From NCBI GenBank assembly GCA_950097015.1, contig CATNEN010000038.1:26015001-26079000 (forward strand): DNA of 64,000 nucleotides. Reading direction: 5' to 3'. Shown in pieces: positions 36,901 through 49,300 of the stretch. Numbering within the stretch: position 1 is the first letter of the stretch; every line of letters begins with the position of its first letter. Under the pieces are notes generated by a model. That model did not search any database. It was given only the letters and a program-made list of their open reading frames with translations, and was not told the origin of the DNA. The DNA is from Macrostomum hystrix (Eukaryota; Platyhelminthes; Macrostomidae). A program made the translations under genes and the position numbers.

Positions 36901-38864
36901 CTTCATGCATTCTCCGGACACTCTTCATGTATTCTCAGGACACTCTTCATGTATTCTCAGGACACTCTTCATGTATTCTCAGGACAATCTTCATGTATTC
37001 TCAGGACACTCTTCATGTATTCTCAGGGCACTATTCACGTGTTCACAGGACACTCTTCATGTATTCTCAGGACACTCTCATGTATTCTCAGGACACTCTT
37101 CATGTATTCTCAGGACAATCTTCATGTATTCTCAGGACACTCTTCCTGTATTCTCAGGACAATCTTCATGTATTCTCAGGACACTCTTCATGTATTCTCA
37201 GGACAATCTTCATGTATTCTCAGGGCACTATTCACGTGTTCAAAGGACACTCTCATGTATTCTCAGGACAATCTTCATGTATTCTCAGGGCACTATTCAC
37301 GTGTTCAAAGGACACTCTCATGTATTCTCAGGACAATCTTCATGTATTCTCAGGGCACTATTCACGTGTTCAAAGGACACTCTCATGTATTCTCAGGACA
37401 ATCTTCATGTATTCTCAGGACAATCTTCATGTATTCTCAGGACACTCTTCCTGTATTCTCAGGACAATCTTCATGTATTCTCAGGACACTCTTCATGTAT
37501 TCTCAGGACAATCTTCATGTATTCTCAGGGCACTATTCACGTGTTCACAGGACACTCTTCATGTATTCTCAGGACACTCTCATGTATTCTAAGGACACTC
37601 TTCATGTATTCTCAGGACAATCTTCATGTATTCTCAGGGCACTATTCACGTGTTCAAAGGACACTCTCATGTATTCTCAGGACACTCTCATGTATTCTAA
37701 GGACACTCTTCATGTATTCTCAGGACAATCTTCATGTATTCTCAGGGCACTATTCACGTGTTCAAAGGACACTCTCATGTATTCTCAGGACAATCTTCAT
37801 GTATTCTCAGGGCACTATTCACGTGTTCAAAGGACACTCTCATGTATTCTCAGGACAATCTTCATGTATTCTCAGGGCACTATTCACGTGTTCAAAGGAC
37901 ACTCTCATGTATTCTCAGGACAATCTTCATGTATTCTCAGGGCACTATTCACGTGTTCAAAGGACACTCTCATGTATTCTCAGGACAATCTTCATGTATT
38001 CTCAGGGCACTATTCACGTGTTCAAAGGACACTCTTCATGTATTCTCAGGACACTCTTCATGTATTCTCAGGACACTCTTCATGTATTCTCAGGACACTC
38101 TTCATGTAATCTCAGGACACTCTTCATGTATTCTCAGGACACTCTTCATGTAATCTCAGGACACTCTTCATGCATTCTCAGGATACTCTTCCTGTATTCT
38201 CAGGACACTCTTCATGTATTCTAAGGACACTCTTCATGTGTTCACAGGGCACTCTTCCTGTATTCTCAGGACACTCTTCATGTATTCTCAGGACACTCTT
38301 CATGTATTCTCAGGGCACTATTCACGTGTTCACAGGACACTCTTCATGTATTCTCAGGACACTCTCATGTATTCTAAGGACACTCTTCATGTATTCTCAG
38401 GACAATCTTCATGTATTCTCAGGACACTCTTCCTGTATTCTCAGGACACTCTTCATGTATTCTCAGGACAATCTTCATGTATTCTAAGGACACTCTTCAT
38501 GTATTCTCAGGACAATCTTCATGTATTCTCAGGACACTCTTCCTGTATTCTCAGGACACTCTTCATGTATTCTCAGGACAATCTTCATGTATTCTCAGGG
38601 CACTATTCACGTGTTCACAGGACACTCTTCATGTATTCTCAGGACACTCTTCCTGTATTCTCAGGACACTCTCATGTATTCTCAGGACACTCTTCATGTA
38701 TTCTCAGGACACTCTTCATGTATTCTCAGGACACTCTTCCTGTATTCTCAGGACACTCTTCCTGTATTCTCAGGACACTCTTCATGTATTCTCAGGACAC
38801 TCTTCATGTATTCTCAGGACACTCTTCCTGTATTCTCAGGACACTCTCATGTATTCTAAGGACA
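33930..38864. repeat. Satellite block, 22-bp unit, left part
   Basis: About 4.9 kb of a 22-bp unit containing CACTCTTCATGTATTCTCAG. Much of it is organised as a 65-bp trimer (GACAATCTTCATGTATTCTC, GGCACTATTCACGTGTTCAA and a 21-base shortened GACACTCTCATG unit). Several frames are open for hundreds of codons but are translation artefacts. The block is interrupted at 38864 by an RTE-like element and resumes at 41111. Confidence 0.97.
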
Positions 38865-41110
38865 ACAAAACAACAACAACAACAAAATACGCAAGCCCCA
38901 AACGTCAGGGGGGCGGCGTCAAATGATGCGCCGCAGAGCCAGCGAGCGAACATGGTCCGCGCCGGAGGCAGTGTCGGGCGCCCTGGCGTCGCTCAGCAGG
39001 CAGTCGACGTAGCGGCGGGTCCGAGCCTGGCCGCGCCTGAACGGGCCCTGCAGGGTGAGCAGAAGGACGTCCTGGGCGGGCTGGCGGCAGTAGCTTTCGG
39101 CCCGAATGACGTGGCCCGCTAGTCGAAGTCGTCGCTGGCGCAGGATGGTGGACGGGCGTTGCAGCTGAGCTCTCTCGTACAGAGCCTCCGTCCCGACGCT
39201 CTCGTCAGCTTGAAAGGCCGCACGGAGCAGCCCCGAGTGCGCCGAGTCCAGCTGCCGCTCCAGCGTAGCCGTCAGCGTCCACGACTCGGCGTTGTACAGC
39301 AGGACGGTCTCGATCACCGCCTGCCACAGCCGAGCCCTCTGGCGGTCAGGCAGCGCTGTGGACTGGAGGACGGCCCCGATCGAACGGTAGGCCGCCCATG
39401 CGAGTCCTCTGCGCCGCCGGATGTCGTCTTCCACGTTGGGCACCAGACCGCCGAGGTAAGTGAAGCGCTGGCAGCGTGCGAGCGAGATGATCTGCCCGTC
39501 TGCGCCGCGGCACGTCAGGTCCGCTGGGATGTCGGCCGGCATGGTCAGCACCTCGGTCTTAAGTGTGTTGATCACTAGGCCGACGCTTGATGCCACCTCA
39601 GCCAACCTGTCAATCTGGCGCTGGGCACCTTCGACAGTCGAGGACAGGAGGGCGAGGTCGTCGGCGTAGCCAAGCACACTGAGGCGCTTCTCATCGTGGT
39701 GGCGACCGATGCGTCTGCGTAGCAGGAAGCCGTCTTCAGCCGAGGGGAGCGCAGTCCGAAGCACCCAGTCCAGGAGAAGCACGAAGAGGAACGGGGCCAG
39801 CGTGTCGCCCTGCAGCACTCCTGACGAGGTGGCAAACAGGTCGGACAGGCCGTCCGCCGTAACAACAGCAGCGCGCGTGTCGCGATACAGCGACATGACA
39901 GCGGCGACTAGCTGCTCTGGGACCCGGTAGGCACGAAGGACTAGTGGAAGCGCGGCCCTCGACACCGAGTCAAACGCCTTGCGGAAGTCGACAAACACGA
40001 CGATCAGCGTTGACTGGCGGATGCGCGCCTCCTCGATGACACGGCGGAGTGCGAGGATCTGGGTTACTGTACCGCGCTGTGGCCGGAACCCGTTCTGCTC
40101 GTAACGGAGGTACGGGTCCAGCACCGACTGCAGGCGATCGAGAAGCAGTCGGTTGAAAAGCTTTGCGGTGCAGGACATAAGCGAGATCCCGCGGTGATCT
40201 TCTTTCCGCGTTGTCCCGGCTTTCTTCGGGATCGGCACGATGTGTGCTACGGTCCACTCGGTGGGCGCAGGGGCGCCGGCGAGCACGCGGTTCATGGCGC
40301 TTGTGACTTGAGAAGCCACACAGCGGAGCCGCAGCGCCTCGACCGGAACCTCGTCGGGGCCGAGCGCCTTGCCGCCAGATGTTCTCCGAGCGAACCGTAC
40401 AACATCCTCCACAGTGACTGGGCTGGTGCGAAAATCCTCCTCAGCTGGCAGGGCCGTGTCCGTCGGCAGTGCGAAATTGGCTGGCAGCGGGGGCGAGGGC
40501 GCATTCACAATGCCGGCGAAGAAGTTGCGCAATTCATTCCTGCGCTCCTCCGGAGTGTCGCCGGCCAGATTTAGCGCCACACGCCTCTTGCGCCCCGTAA
40601 GGGTCCGAACGGCCGTCCACACTGCGCGGCTCCTAACGTCGGGGCCAGCTGCTGTGATGGACTGGATGGCGTCGTCGACTGCGGCCTGCTGCCGCGTGTC
40701 CAGAAGACGCGCGAGCGCCTCCTCGGCGTCACCAGTGGGCCGTCGGGATCTTCGGAGTCGCTCGATCTTTAGCCGCGCCTGCCTGATCGTTGGATCGCTC
40801 TGCCAGACTGGCTGCGTCCGCTCCGCCGGTCGCATCAGCGGGACCGTCTTCTCAGCTGCAGTTCTCACGGCAGTGCTGATGTCGGCGTACTCCGCTTCGC
40901 GCTGGTTTCCAAGCGCGCCAGCGAAGGCGCCCGCGAATTGGTACTTTACGCGGGGGTCCAACAAGGCACGATAGTAGCGCCGTGGCCGCTGCTTCGGGGG
41001 TCGGTAGAGCGGGTCGTTGAGCCGCAGGTCGCAGAGCAGGAGTCGGTGGTCAGACCGGAGAGCCAGCGGAGCCATGGTGTCGCAGTTGATGACGCGGCGG
41101 TGCTCGCGAG
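38865..41110 (-). mobile_element. RTE-like non-LTR retrotransposon, 5'-truncated, inserted in the satellite
   Basis: The insert is flanked by a direct 9-bp repeat, CTAAGGACA (38856-38864 and 41111-41119), a target-site duplication made from satellite sequence. On the minus strand it begins inside the endonuclease domain and ends after the reverse transcriptase frame with a short 3' tail rich in TTG/GTT triplets rather than poly(A), as is typical of RTE-type elements. Confidence 0.88.
38919..41110 (-). CDS. Reverse transcriptase of the RTE-like element, N-terminally truncated
   Basis: The uninterrupted minus-strand frame is about 730 codons. It opens with the end of an apurinic-type endonuclease (LRSDHRLLLCDL), followed by a linker and a reverse transcriptase domain: KALGPDEVPVEAL, HRGISLMSCTAKLFNRLLLD, QNGFRPQRGT, FVDFRKAFDSV, GVLQGDTLAPFLF and the catalytic YADD in LGYADDLALL. 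A C-terminal thumb-like region has the RTE-type ETVLLYNAESWTL. It has no natural start, because most of the endonuclease was lost at insertion; an open frame that extends a few codons into the satellite is accidental. The frame has no stop or frameshift, so the insertion is young or the parent element was active recently. The clade call (RTE) is from motifs only. Confidence 0.85.
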
Positions 41111-43140
41111 CTAAGGACACTCTTCATGTATTCTCAGGACAATCTTCATGTATTCTCAGGGCACTATTCACGTGTTCACAGGACACTCTCATGTATTCTC
41201 AGGGCACTATTCACGTGTTCAAAGGACACTCTCATGTATTCTCAGGACACTCTCATGTATTCTCAGGACACTCTTCATGTATTCTCAGGACACTCTTCAT
41301 GTATTCTCAGGACACTCTTCATGTATTCTCAGGATACTCTTCCTGTATTCTCAGGACACTCTTCATGTATTCTCAGGACACTCTTCATGTATTCTCAGGA
41401 CACTCTTCATGTATTCTCAGGACACTCTTCATGTAATCTCATGACACTCTTCATGTATTCTCAGGACACTCTTCATGTATTCTCAGGACACTCTTCATGT
41501 ATTCTCAGGACACTCTTCATGTATTCTCAGGGCACTATTCACGTGTTCAAAGGACACTCTCATGTATTCTCAGGACACTCTCATGTATTCTAAGGACACT
41601 CTTCATGTATTCTCAGGACACTCTTCATGTATTCTCAGGACACTCTTCATGTATTCTCAGGACACTCTTCATGCATTCTCAGGATACTCTTCCTGTATTC
41701 TCAGGACACTCTTCATGTATTCTAAGGACACTCTTCATGTATTCTCAGGGCACTATTCACGTGTTCACAGGGCACTCTTCCTGTATTCTAAGGACACTCT
41801 TCATGCATTCTCAGGACACTCTTCATGTATTCTCAGGACACTCTTCATGTATTCTCAGGACACTCTTCATGTATTCTCAGGACACTCTTCATGTAATCTC
41901 AGGACACTCTTCATGTATTCTCAGGACACTCTTCATGTAATCACAGGACACTCTTCATGCATTCTCAGGATACTCTTCCTGTATTCTCAGGACACTCTTC
42001 ATGTATTCTAAGGACACTCTTCATGTGTTCACAGGGCACTCTTCCTGTATTCTCAGGACACTCTTCATGTATTCTCAGGACACTCTTCATGTATTCTCAG
42101 GACACTCTTCATGTATTCTCAGGACACTCTTCATGTATTCTAAGGACACTCTTCATGTGTTCACAGGGCACTCTTCCTGTATTCTCAGGACACTCTTCAT
42201 GCATTCTCAGGACACTCTTCATGTATTCTCAGGACACTCTTCATGTATTCTCAGGACACTCTTCATGTAATCTCAGGACACTCTTCATGTATTCTCAGGA
42301 CACTCTTCATGTAATCTCAGGACACTCTTCCTGTATTCTCAGGAGACTCTTCCTGTATTCTCAGGACACTCTTCATGTATTCTCAGGACACTCTTCATGT
42401 ATTCTCAGGACACTCTTCATGTATTCTCAGGACACTCTTCATGTATTCTCAGGACACTCTTCATGTATTCTCAGGACACTCTTCATGTATTCTCAGGACA
42501 CTCTTCATGCATTCTCAGGACACTCTTCATGTATTCTCAGGACACTCTTCATGCATTCTCAGGACACTCTTCATGTATTCTCAGGACACTCTTCATGTAT
42601 TCTCAGGACACTCTTCATGCATTCTCAGGACACTCTTCATGTATTCTCAGGACACTCTTCCTGTATTCTCAGGACACTCTTCATGTATTCTCAGGACACT
42701 CTTCATGTATTCTCAGGACACTCTTCATGTATTCTCAGGACACTCTTCATGTATTCTCAGGACACTCTTCATGTATTCTCAGGACACTCTTCATGTATTC
42801 TCAGGACACTCTTCATGTATTCTCAGGACACTCTTCATGTATTCTCAGGACATTCTTCATGTATTCTTAGGACACTTTTGTGTACTTTCAGGACACTCCT
42901 AAAGTACTCTCATGACAGTCCTTATGTTCTCTCATGACTATCTTCATGTATTCTCAGGACACTCCTAATGTATTCTCATGACTATCTTCATGTACTCTCA
43001 GGACACTCTTAATGTACTCTCATGACAGTCCTTATGTACTCTCATGACTATCTTTATGTATTCTCAGGACACTCTTAATGTATTCTCAAGATACTCATAG
43101 TGTATTCTCAGGACACTCTTCATGTATTCTCAGGACACTT
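41111..43140. repeat. Satellite block, 22-bp unit, right part
   Basis: It continues the array broken by the LINE. Units are most uniform at 42360-42860. From about 42870 to 43140 they decay (CTCATGACTATCTT, CTTATGTACTCTC), an array edge in the middle of the intergenic space before the DEG/ENaC stop. Confidence 0.95.
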
Positions 43141-43307
43141 CTGTGTACTCTCATGACCATCTATATGACCATCTATTTATTTCATGGAAATTAAAAAAAA
43201 ACTATTAGGGTACACGAAATGTATTTACGCTGATAAAGTACTCTTCTTTCATAAAAATGCGTTTAATTTAATAAAAATAAAATGTCCTGGCTTCAAAAAC
43301 GAAATAG

Positions 43308-43313
43308 TTTATT
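43308..43313 (-). promoter_or_regulatory. Likely polyadenylation signal of the DEG/ENaC gene
   Basis: AATAAA on the minus strand about 50 bases after the stop codon at 43364. It lies between the stop and the decayed satellite edge. Confidence 0.5.
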
Positions 43314-43363
43314 TTCATGGAAAATAGTCTTGCAAAAACATGTCCGCATCCGCTTCTAAAGCG

Positions 43364-46300
43364 CTACATGCGCCTGAAGCTCGATGATTCAATTTTCAAT
43401 GCGCTATCGTCCACCGCTGTTTCAGCCTCCCTATCAGCATCATCTTCATCCGTGCCATCATTGTCCTCGTCGTCAGCGTACAGATAGTCACAGCGCAGAT
43501 CTTGGCCTCGCCACGCTTCACCCAACGAACCGTCATCAAGAGCATTGTCAGTTGAACCAACCCGACTAGCGACATTGTTTGCGATGCACAATCCGCCACC
43601 ATCGCAGGTTACCGAATTAATTTTCGACTCAGTCCTTGGCTCGGACTGGCGTCTGTGCTGTTGGCGCGATGTTCGTTGGCTGTCCAAGCATCGGATGGCT
43701 AACCTAACAGCCAGGTCGGCTACTTCTGCCAGAAATGTGAGTGTCAATCCCAGGTAGAAGGCCAACGCGGCGCCCACCTGAGCGAACAGTGCCGCAGAAG
43801 TCAACACCAGCGTCTCGTTGAAAGTCCGCGTTGTAAAATCCTGTCGCACAATCTTCAACTTGACGTAGGGCAGCTGATGATACCATGGTCGGCGACATTC
43901 GGACTCGTTGAAGGTGTCACCGGTGGCTGTCAGGTGTTGCATCAGGTAGTCTTGTCGCTGCTCGTTGGTCACGGTGGAGTCCATCTGCATCCACATGTAC
44001 CAGCAGTCCTGCCAGGCCGAAGCCCGATTCGAGCTGCGCAAGACGTTCAAGTCGTAGACGGTGCTCTGGCAAGGCCGGGGACAGGCGCGGGAGGCGGCGG
44101 CAAAGCTCGTGAGGTAGGTTCCACCCGAGACGCTGCAGGTCATTTGAGCTGCGGTTGCCTGCAGGTCTGTCCAGTTGATAGCGAAGCAGAACGGCACGCT
44201 GGGATCCGTTCGCATGAGCCGCTGGGTGCAGGCACACCTGTCGATCACGTCCTGCTCGATGCGACTCTCCAGACAGGCGTCGAAATCGTTTGGATCGGCG
44301 CCAGCAGCCAAAGTGTCGGAGCTGTAGTGCTGGCTTGTGCTGCAGTCGTTGTTGACGTACTTGCTAGTTGTGAAGCTGATTACATTTATCTGGAAAGAAA
44401 TGGTGGTTAGGCAGATGCATTTCAACAGTTTGCCTGACAGTACTTTAAGGACCACACTATTTTCCCCCTGGGGAAAGACCACAATAGCCCCAAACCTAAT
44501 GACCGATTTTCGTGAAATTACTCCATACGTAGCAAAATTTGCCGCTCCATTCGATGAATTAACTTTCAAAGCCGCCCGACGTCGGCATCGTCGAGATGTT
44601 CAGCGATTCAACGATTTGCTTAGGTCAAAGACCCTGGTGACAAATAACATTCCTCTGTATAAACAAAAAAATTTATTTTCAATAATATAACTATTAACAA
44701 TATAATGAACGTGCAGCATGCAAAACAAAAATAGCTGATTTGGTTACATGATAAAACCTTGTGAGCAGAAAAACGATGCCAATATGGATGGTTTTTCCGA
44801 CGAGACATTCCAACGACAATTGTTGAATATCTTTACGGTGACACTGAGAAAAGAGGAAAATGTGAGTATTTGAAATACCCCCGTGAAATTTCTACTTAAG
44901 ATACTCATGATAGAATCAGACGATGATGTTAAGAGGGTACTCAATGAAAATGCGGAAACAAAGCCGATGCCGATTCTCGTCCTCTAACATCGCCTCATGC
45001 ATGGCTCATTTTTCCTTTTTCAATTTCCTACTCAAGTGAACGTTTCGAAGATTTTGATGGCTTTGGTTAAATAATTTACGAGCGAACTCTTGCAAGCACT
45101 GATTTTTGGCCGCCCTAATGAAGCAATAATTAAGACATCAATAATTCATCACATGACAGTTCAGCTGGAGTCCCTTGAGTCCCTGAATCGTTAATGCTCG
45201 AAACAAGAGCTCGATGTTTGTTGCTGCTTCAAAAAACACATTTTGGACTCATAAATTGCTTCATGGTCAGTGAAAACTGCACTTTACTTTTTTCCGGATT
45301 GAATCATGGCTGAAAGTATTCTCAGGACATTCTTCATGCATTCTCATGATACTCTTCATGTATTCTCAGACACTCTTCATGTATTCTCAGGGCACTCTTC
45401 ATGTATTCTCATGATACTCTTCATCTATTCTCAGGGCATTCTTCACGTATTCTCATGATACTCTTCATGTATTCTCAGGACATTCTTCACGTATTCTCAT
45501 GATACTCTTCATGTATTCTCGGACACTATTCATGTATTCTCAGGACACTCTTCATGTATTCTCGGACACTATTCATGTATTCTCAGGACACTCTTCATGT
45601 ATTCTCATGATACTCTTCATGTATTCTCGGACACTATTCATGTATTCTCAGGACACTCTTCATGTATTCTCATGATACTTTTCATGTATTCTCAGGACAC
45701 TCTTCATGTATTCTCAGACACTCTTCATGCATTCTCAGGACACTCTTCATGTATTCTCAGACACTCTTCATGCATTCTCAGGACACTCTTCATGTATTCT
45801 CATGATACTCTTCATGCATTCTCAGGACAATCTTCATGTATTCTCATGATACTCTTCATGTATTCTCATGATACTCTTCCTGTATTCTCATGATACTCTT
45901 CATGTATTCTCAGGACACTCTTCATGTATTCTCAGACACTCTTCATGCATTCTCAGGACACTCTTCATGTATTCTCATGATACTCTTCATGTATTCTCAG
46001 ACACTCTTCATGCATTCTCAGGACACTCTTCATGTATTCTCAGGACATTCTTCATGCATTCTCAGACACTCTTCATGTATTCTCATGATACTCTTCATGC
46101 ATTCTCAGGACACTCTTCATGTATTCTCAGACACTCCTCATGTATTCTCAGACACTGTTCATGTATTCTCAGACACTCTTCATGTATTCTAAGGACACTC
46201 TTCATGTATTCTCAGACACTCTTCATGTATTCTCAGACACTCTTCATGTATTCTCAGACACTCTTCATGTATTCTCAGACACTCTTCATGTATTCTCAGA

Positions 46301-49300
46301 CACTCTTCATGTATTCTCAGACACTCTTCATGTATTCTCAGGACACTCTTCATGTATTCTCAGACACTCTTCATGTATTCTCAGGACACTCTTCATGTAT
46401 TCTCAGGACACTCTTCATGTATTCTCAGACACTCTTCATGTATTCTCAGACACTCTTCATGTATTCTCAGGACACTCTTCATGCATTCTCAGGACACTCT
46501 TCATGTATTCTCAGACACTCTTCATGTATTCTCAGACACTCTTCATGTATTCTCAGACACTCTTCATGTATTCTCAGACACTGTTCATGTATTCTCAGAC
46601 ACTGTTCATGTATTCTCAGACACTGTTCATGTATTCTCAGACACTGTTCATGTATTCTCAGACACTCTTCATGTATTCTCAGACACTGTTCATGTATTCT
46701 CAGACACTGTTCATGTATTCTCAGACACTCTTCATGTATTCTCAGACACTCTTCATGTATTCTCAGACACTCTTCATGTATTCTCAGACACTCTTCATGT
46801 ATTCTCAGACACTGTTCATGTATTCTCAGACACTCTTCATGTATTCTCAGACACTGTTCATGTATTCTCAGACACTGTTCATGTATTCTCAGACACTGTT
46901 CATGTATTCTCAGACACTGTTCATGTATTCTCAGACACTCTTCATGTATTCTCAGACACTGTTCATGTATTCTCAGACACTGTTCATGTATTCTCAGACA
47001 CTCTTCATGTATTCTCAGACACTGTTCATGTATTCTCAGACACTCTTCATGTATTCTCAGACACTCTTCATGTATTCTCAGACACTCTTCATGTATTCTC
47101 AGACACTCTTCATGTATTCTCAGACACTGTTCATGTATTCTCAGACACTCTTCATGTATTCTCAGACACTGTTCATGTATTCTCAGACACTGTTCATGCA
47201 TTCTCAGACACTCTTCATGTATTCTGGGGCAACCTGAAGCATGCAAATAATCTGCAATCATCTGCCCAATTTCTGCCCAATCTGCCCAAATATCCATTCA
47301 TGTATGCAGTTCTCTAAGTTCATCTCTAGGGATTACTTATCAGACAAATCCTAACCATGATGAACCAATCATTCATCTATTGGAGTATTATGTCTCACTT
47401 GTAATTTATTTAGCCTCTGTGGAACTTAATGTTTCAATCTGCTTTAAAAAATTTTTCTGTTTAATTTATGGCCTAAGCTGGCTCAATTTGTCTATGATCA
47501 TAATTTCTCAGAAGACTAAGAAAAGTGCAATACTTTATATTATTATCTGTCAGTCCTAGACTCAGTCGGTTGGTCATAGACTTCGTCTTCATTTTTGGAG
47601 CTGGGAAAGGCACCGCGAAAATGCATATTCATGTCTAGATAGGAAATTCATGTCTAGATAGGAATGCTAATAGGAGGTCTTGATAGCGTCACAGTGTAAT
47701 CCGTAAATTTTACTAAAAAACGATTTGAGAAAAAGTCCCTGAAAAGTATTCAAGGTGCAAAGTTGAAGTGCTTACCATTTAATCAAGATCTAAAGTTCAA
47801 ACACTCCACTAAAATATGTGCAATCTGTTCGTGAGTAATGTTCTAGGGATTAACCCTGGTTCAATACTCCTCGTTTTTTGCTGTCCAGATGGTCATTAAT
47901 TAAAAATGATATCCAATTCAAGCACTTCAAATCGTATTTCTTTGCTTTCTAATCCGGGAAATTCCCTAATCTATATTCAGCTTCTGTTTAACTGGCAATA
48001 ATCTGCAGCTCAAAGCAATGTCCACTTTGAGATGGAGCTAATCCCGCCAGCTCAGTTTGGAGGCTAAACAGAATAAGGCAGGATTTGTCACCCTAGCAAC
48101 AGTTCGCGAGAAAGCTGGCATCCATGGGCAGCAGGATTATCTGACAGGAATTCCCTCACAGCTTTGCTAATTGCGCTTCTGTTTTATTCCATTCTATCGT
48201 TATCGCGACAAGCGATCAGCAAACAGTTTAATGGACTTCAAAGAGCACTTCAGGTAGATCACAGATACTCACATCAGACGAATGAGCTGTTAGCATGACG
48301 GTCTCATCAAAGTTCGGCTTCTTGCTAGTCTCATGCAGCACCACCTGTACAGTTGTGTACTTTTTCAGCGTATCCCTCAGGAAGCTGGCGTTCTCGTGCG
48401 GACCGAATCCGTCCCGCGGCTTGGAGCGACCCGCAGGCAACACCAGAAAGATCGATTTGAGCGCCTTTGAGAAAGCCAAACTGGCGAAGCTTAGCGTATA
48501 GCAGTTTAAGTAGATCGGGTGCAGCCACCTGCTAACTGTGAGGTTGCAGGTGATCCGGTTGTAGTTCGCAAACACGGGCTGCCCATAATCGAACGGATTT
48601 ATAGCGCAGAAATAGAACGGCTGAGTGTGGCCCAGCTGTGAGAGCAGAGTCTGGTTCTCCACATTCTGAAAGTAGGCCTCCCGCTGATCTAGACGAAGCA
48701 AACTGCGAGCCAGAGTGTGGCTCTCGGGGCTGGAATCCTGCATAAGCTTCAGAGCAGACCTACGAAGGCGAGCGCTGAAGCTGTTCGGCGAGTCGACAAC
48801 ACCGCTAGACCAGAGCGCCGGAGCGTTGTCCGAGAACGGATCGGACACGCAGAACGAGACGGCTGGGAAGGCTTCAAGGTGGCCAAAGATTTTCTGCTGC
48901 TGCACGGTTGTCTCGCGCTTCAGATATTTCTCCAGGAGGAAGGCTACCTGCAGAGTGGAGGAATGTCAGATTTCCATATTCAGCAAAGTATCCAATTCAA
49001 TAGCATCTTTCATATCCATCTAAAATCTACCTGATATCTATCTGGAATCTACCTGACGTCTTTCTGGAATCTACCTTGGATATCTATCTGGAATCTACCT
49101 GACGTCTATCTGGAATCTACCTGACGTCTATCTGGAATCTACCTGACGTCTATCTGGAATCTACCTGATGTCTATCTGGAATCTTACTGACGTCTATCTG
49201 GAATCTACCTGATGTCTATCTGGAATCTTACTGACGTCTATCTGGAATCTAACTGACCTGTGACATCGCCAAAACGAAGCTGCCCAGAAGAAACACAGTC

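Noticed and set aside
39159-40974. Plus-strand frames opposite the reverse transcriptase
   Set aside because: GC-rich antisense shadows; the minus strand has the YADD reverse transcriptase.
33933-42937. Many overlapping frames with SSCILRTLF-like repeats
   Set aside because: All are readings of the 22-bp satellite. They shift with the array phase and have no unique domain.
43377-44410. Plus-strand frames opposite the DEG/ENaC exon
   Set aside because: They are shadows of the minus-strand coding exon, which has clear family motifs.
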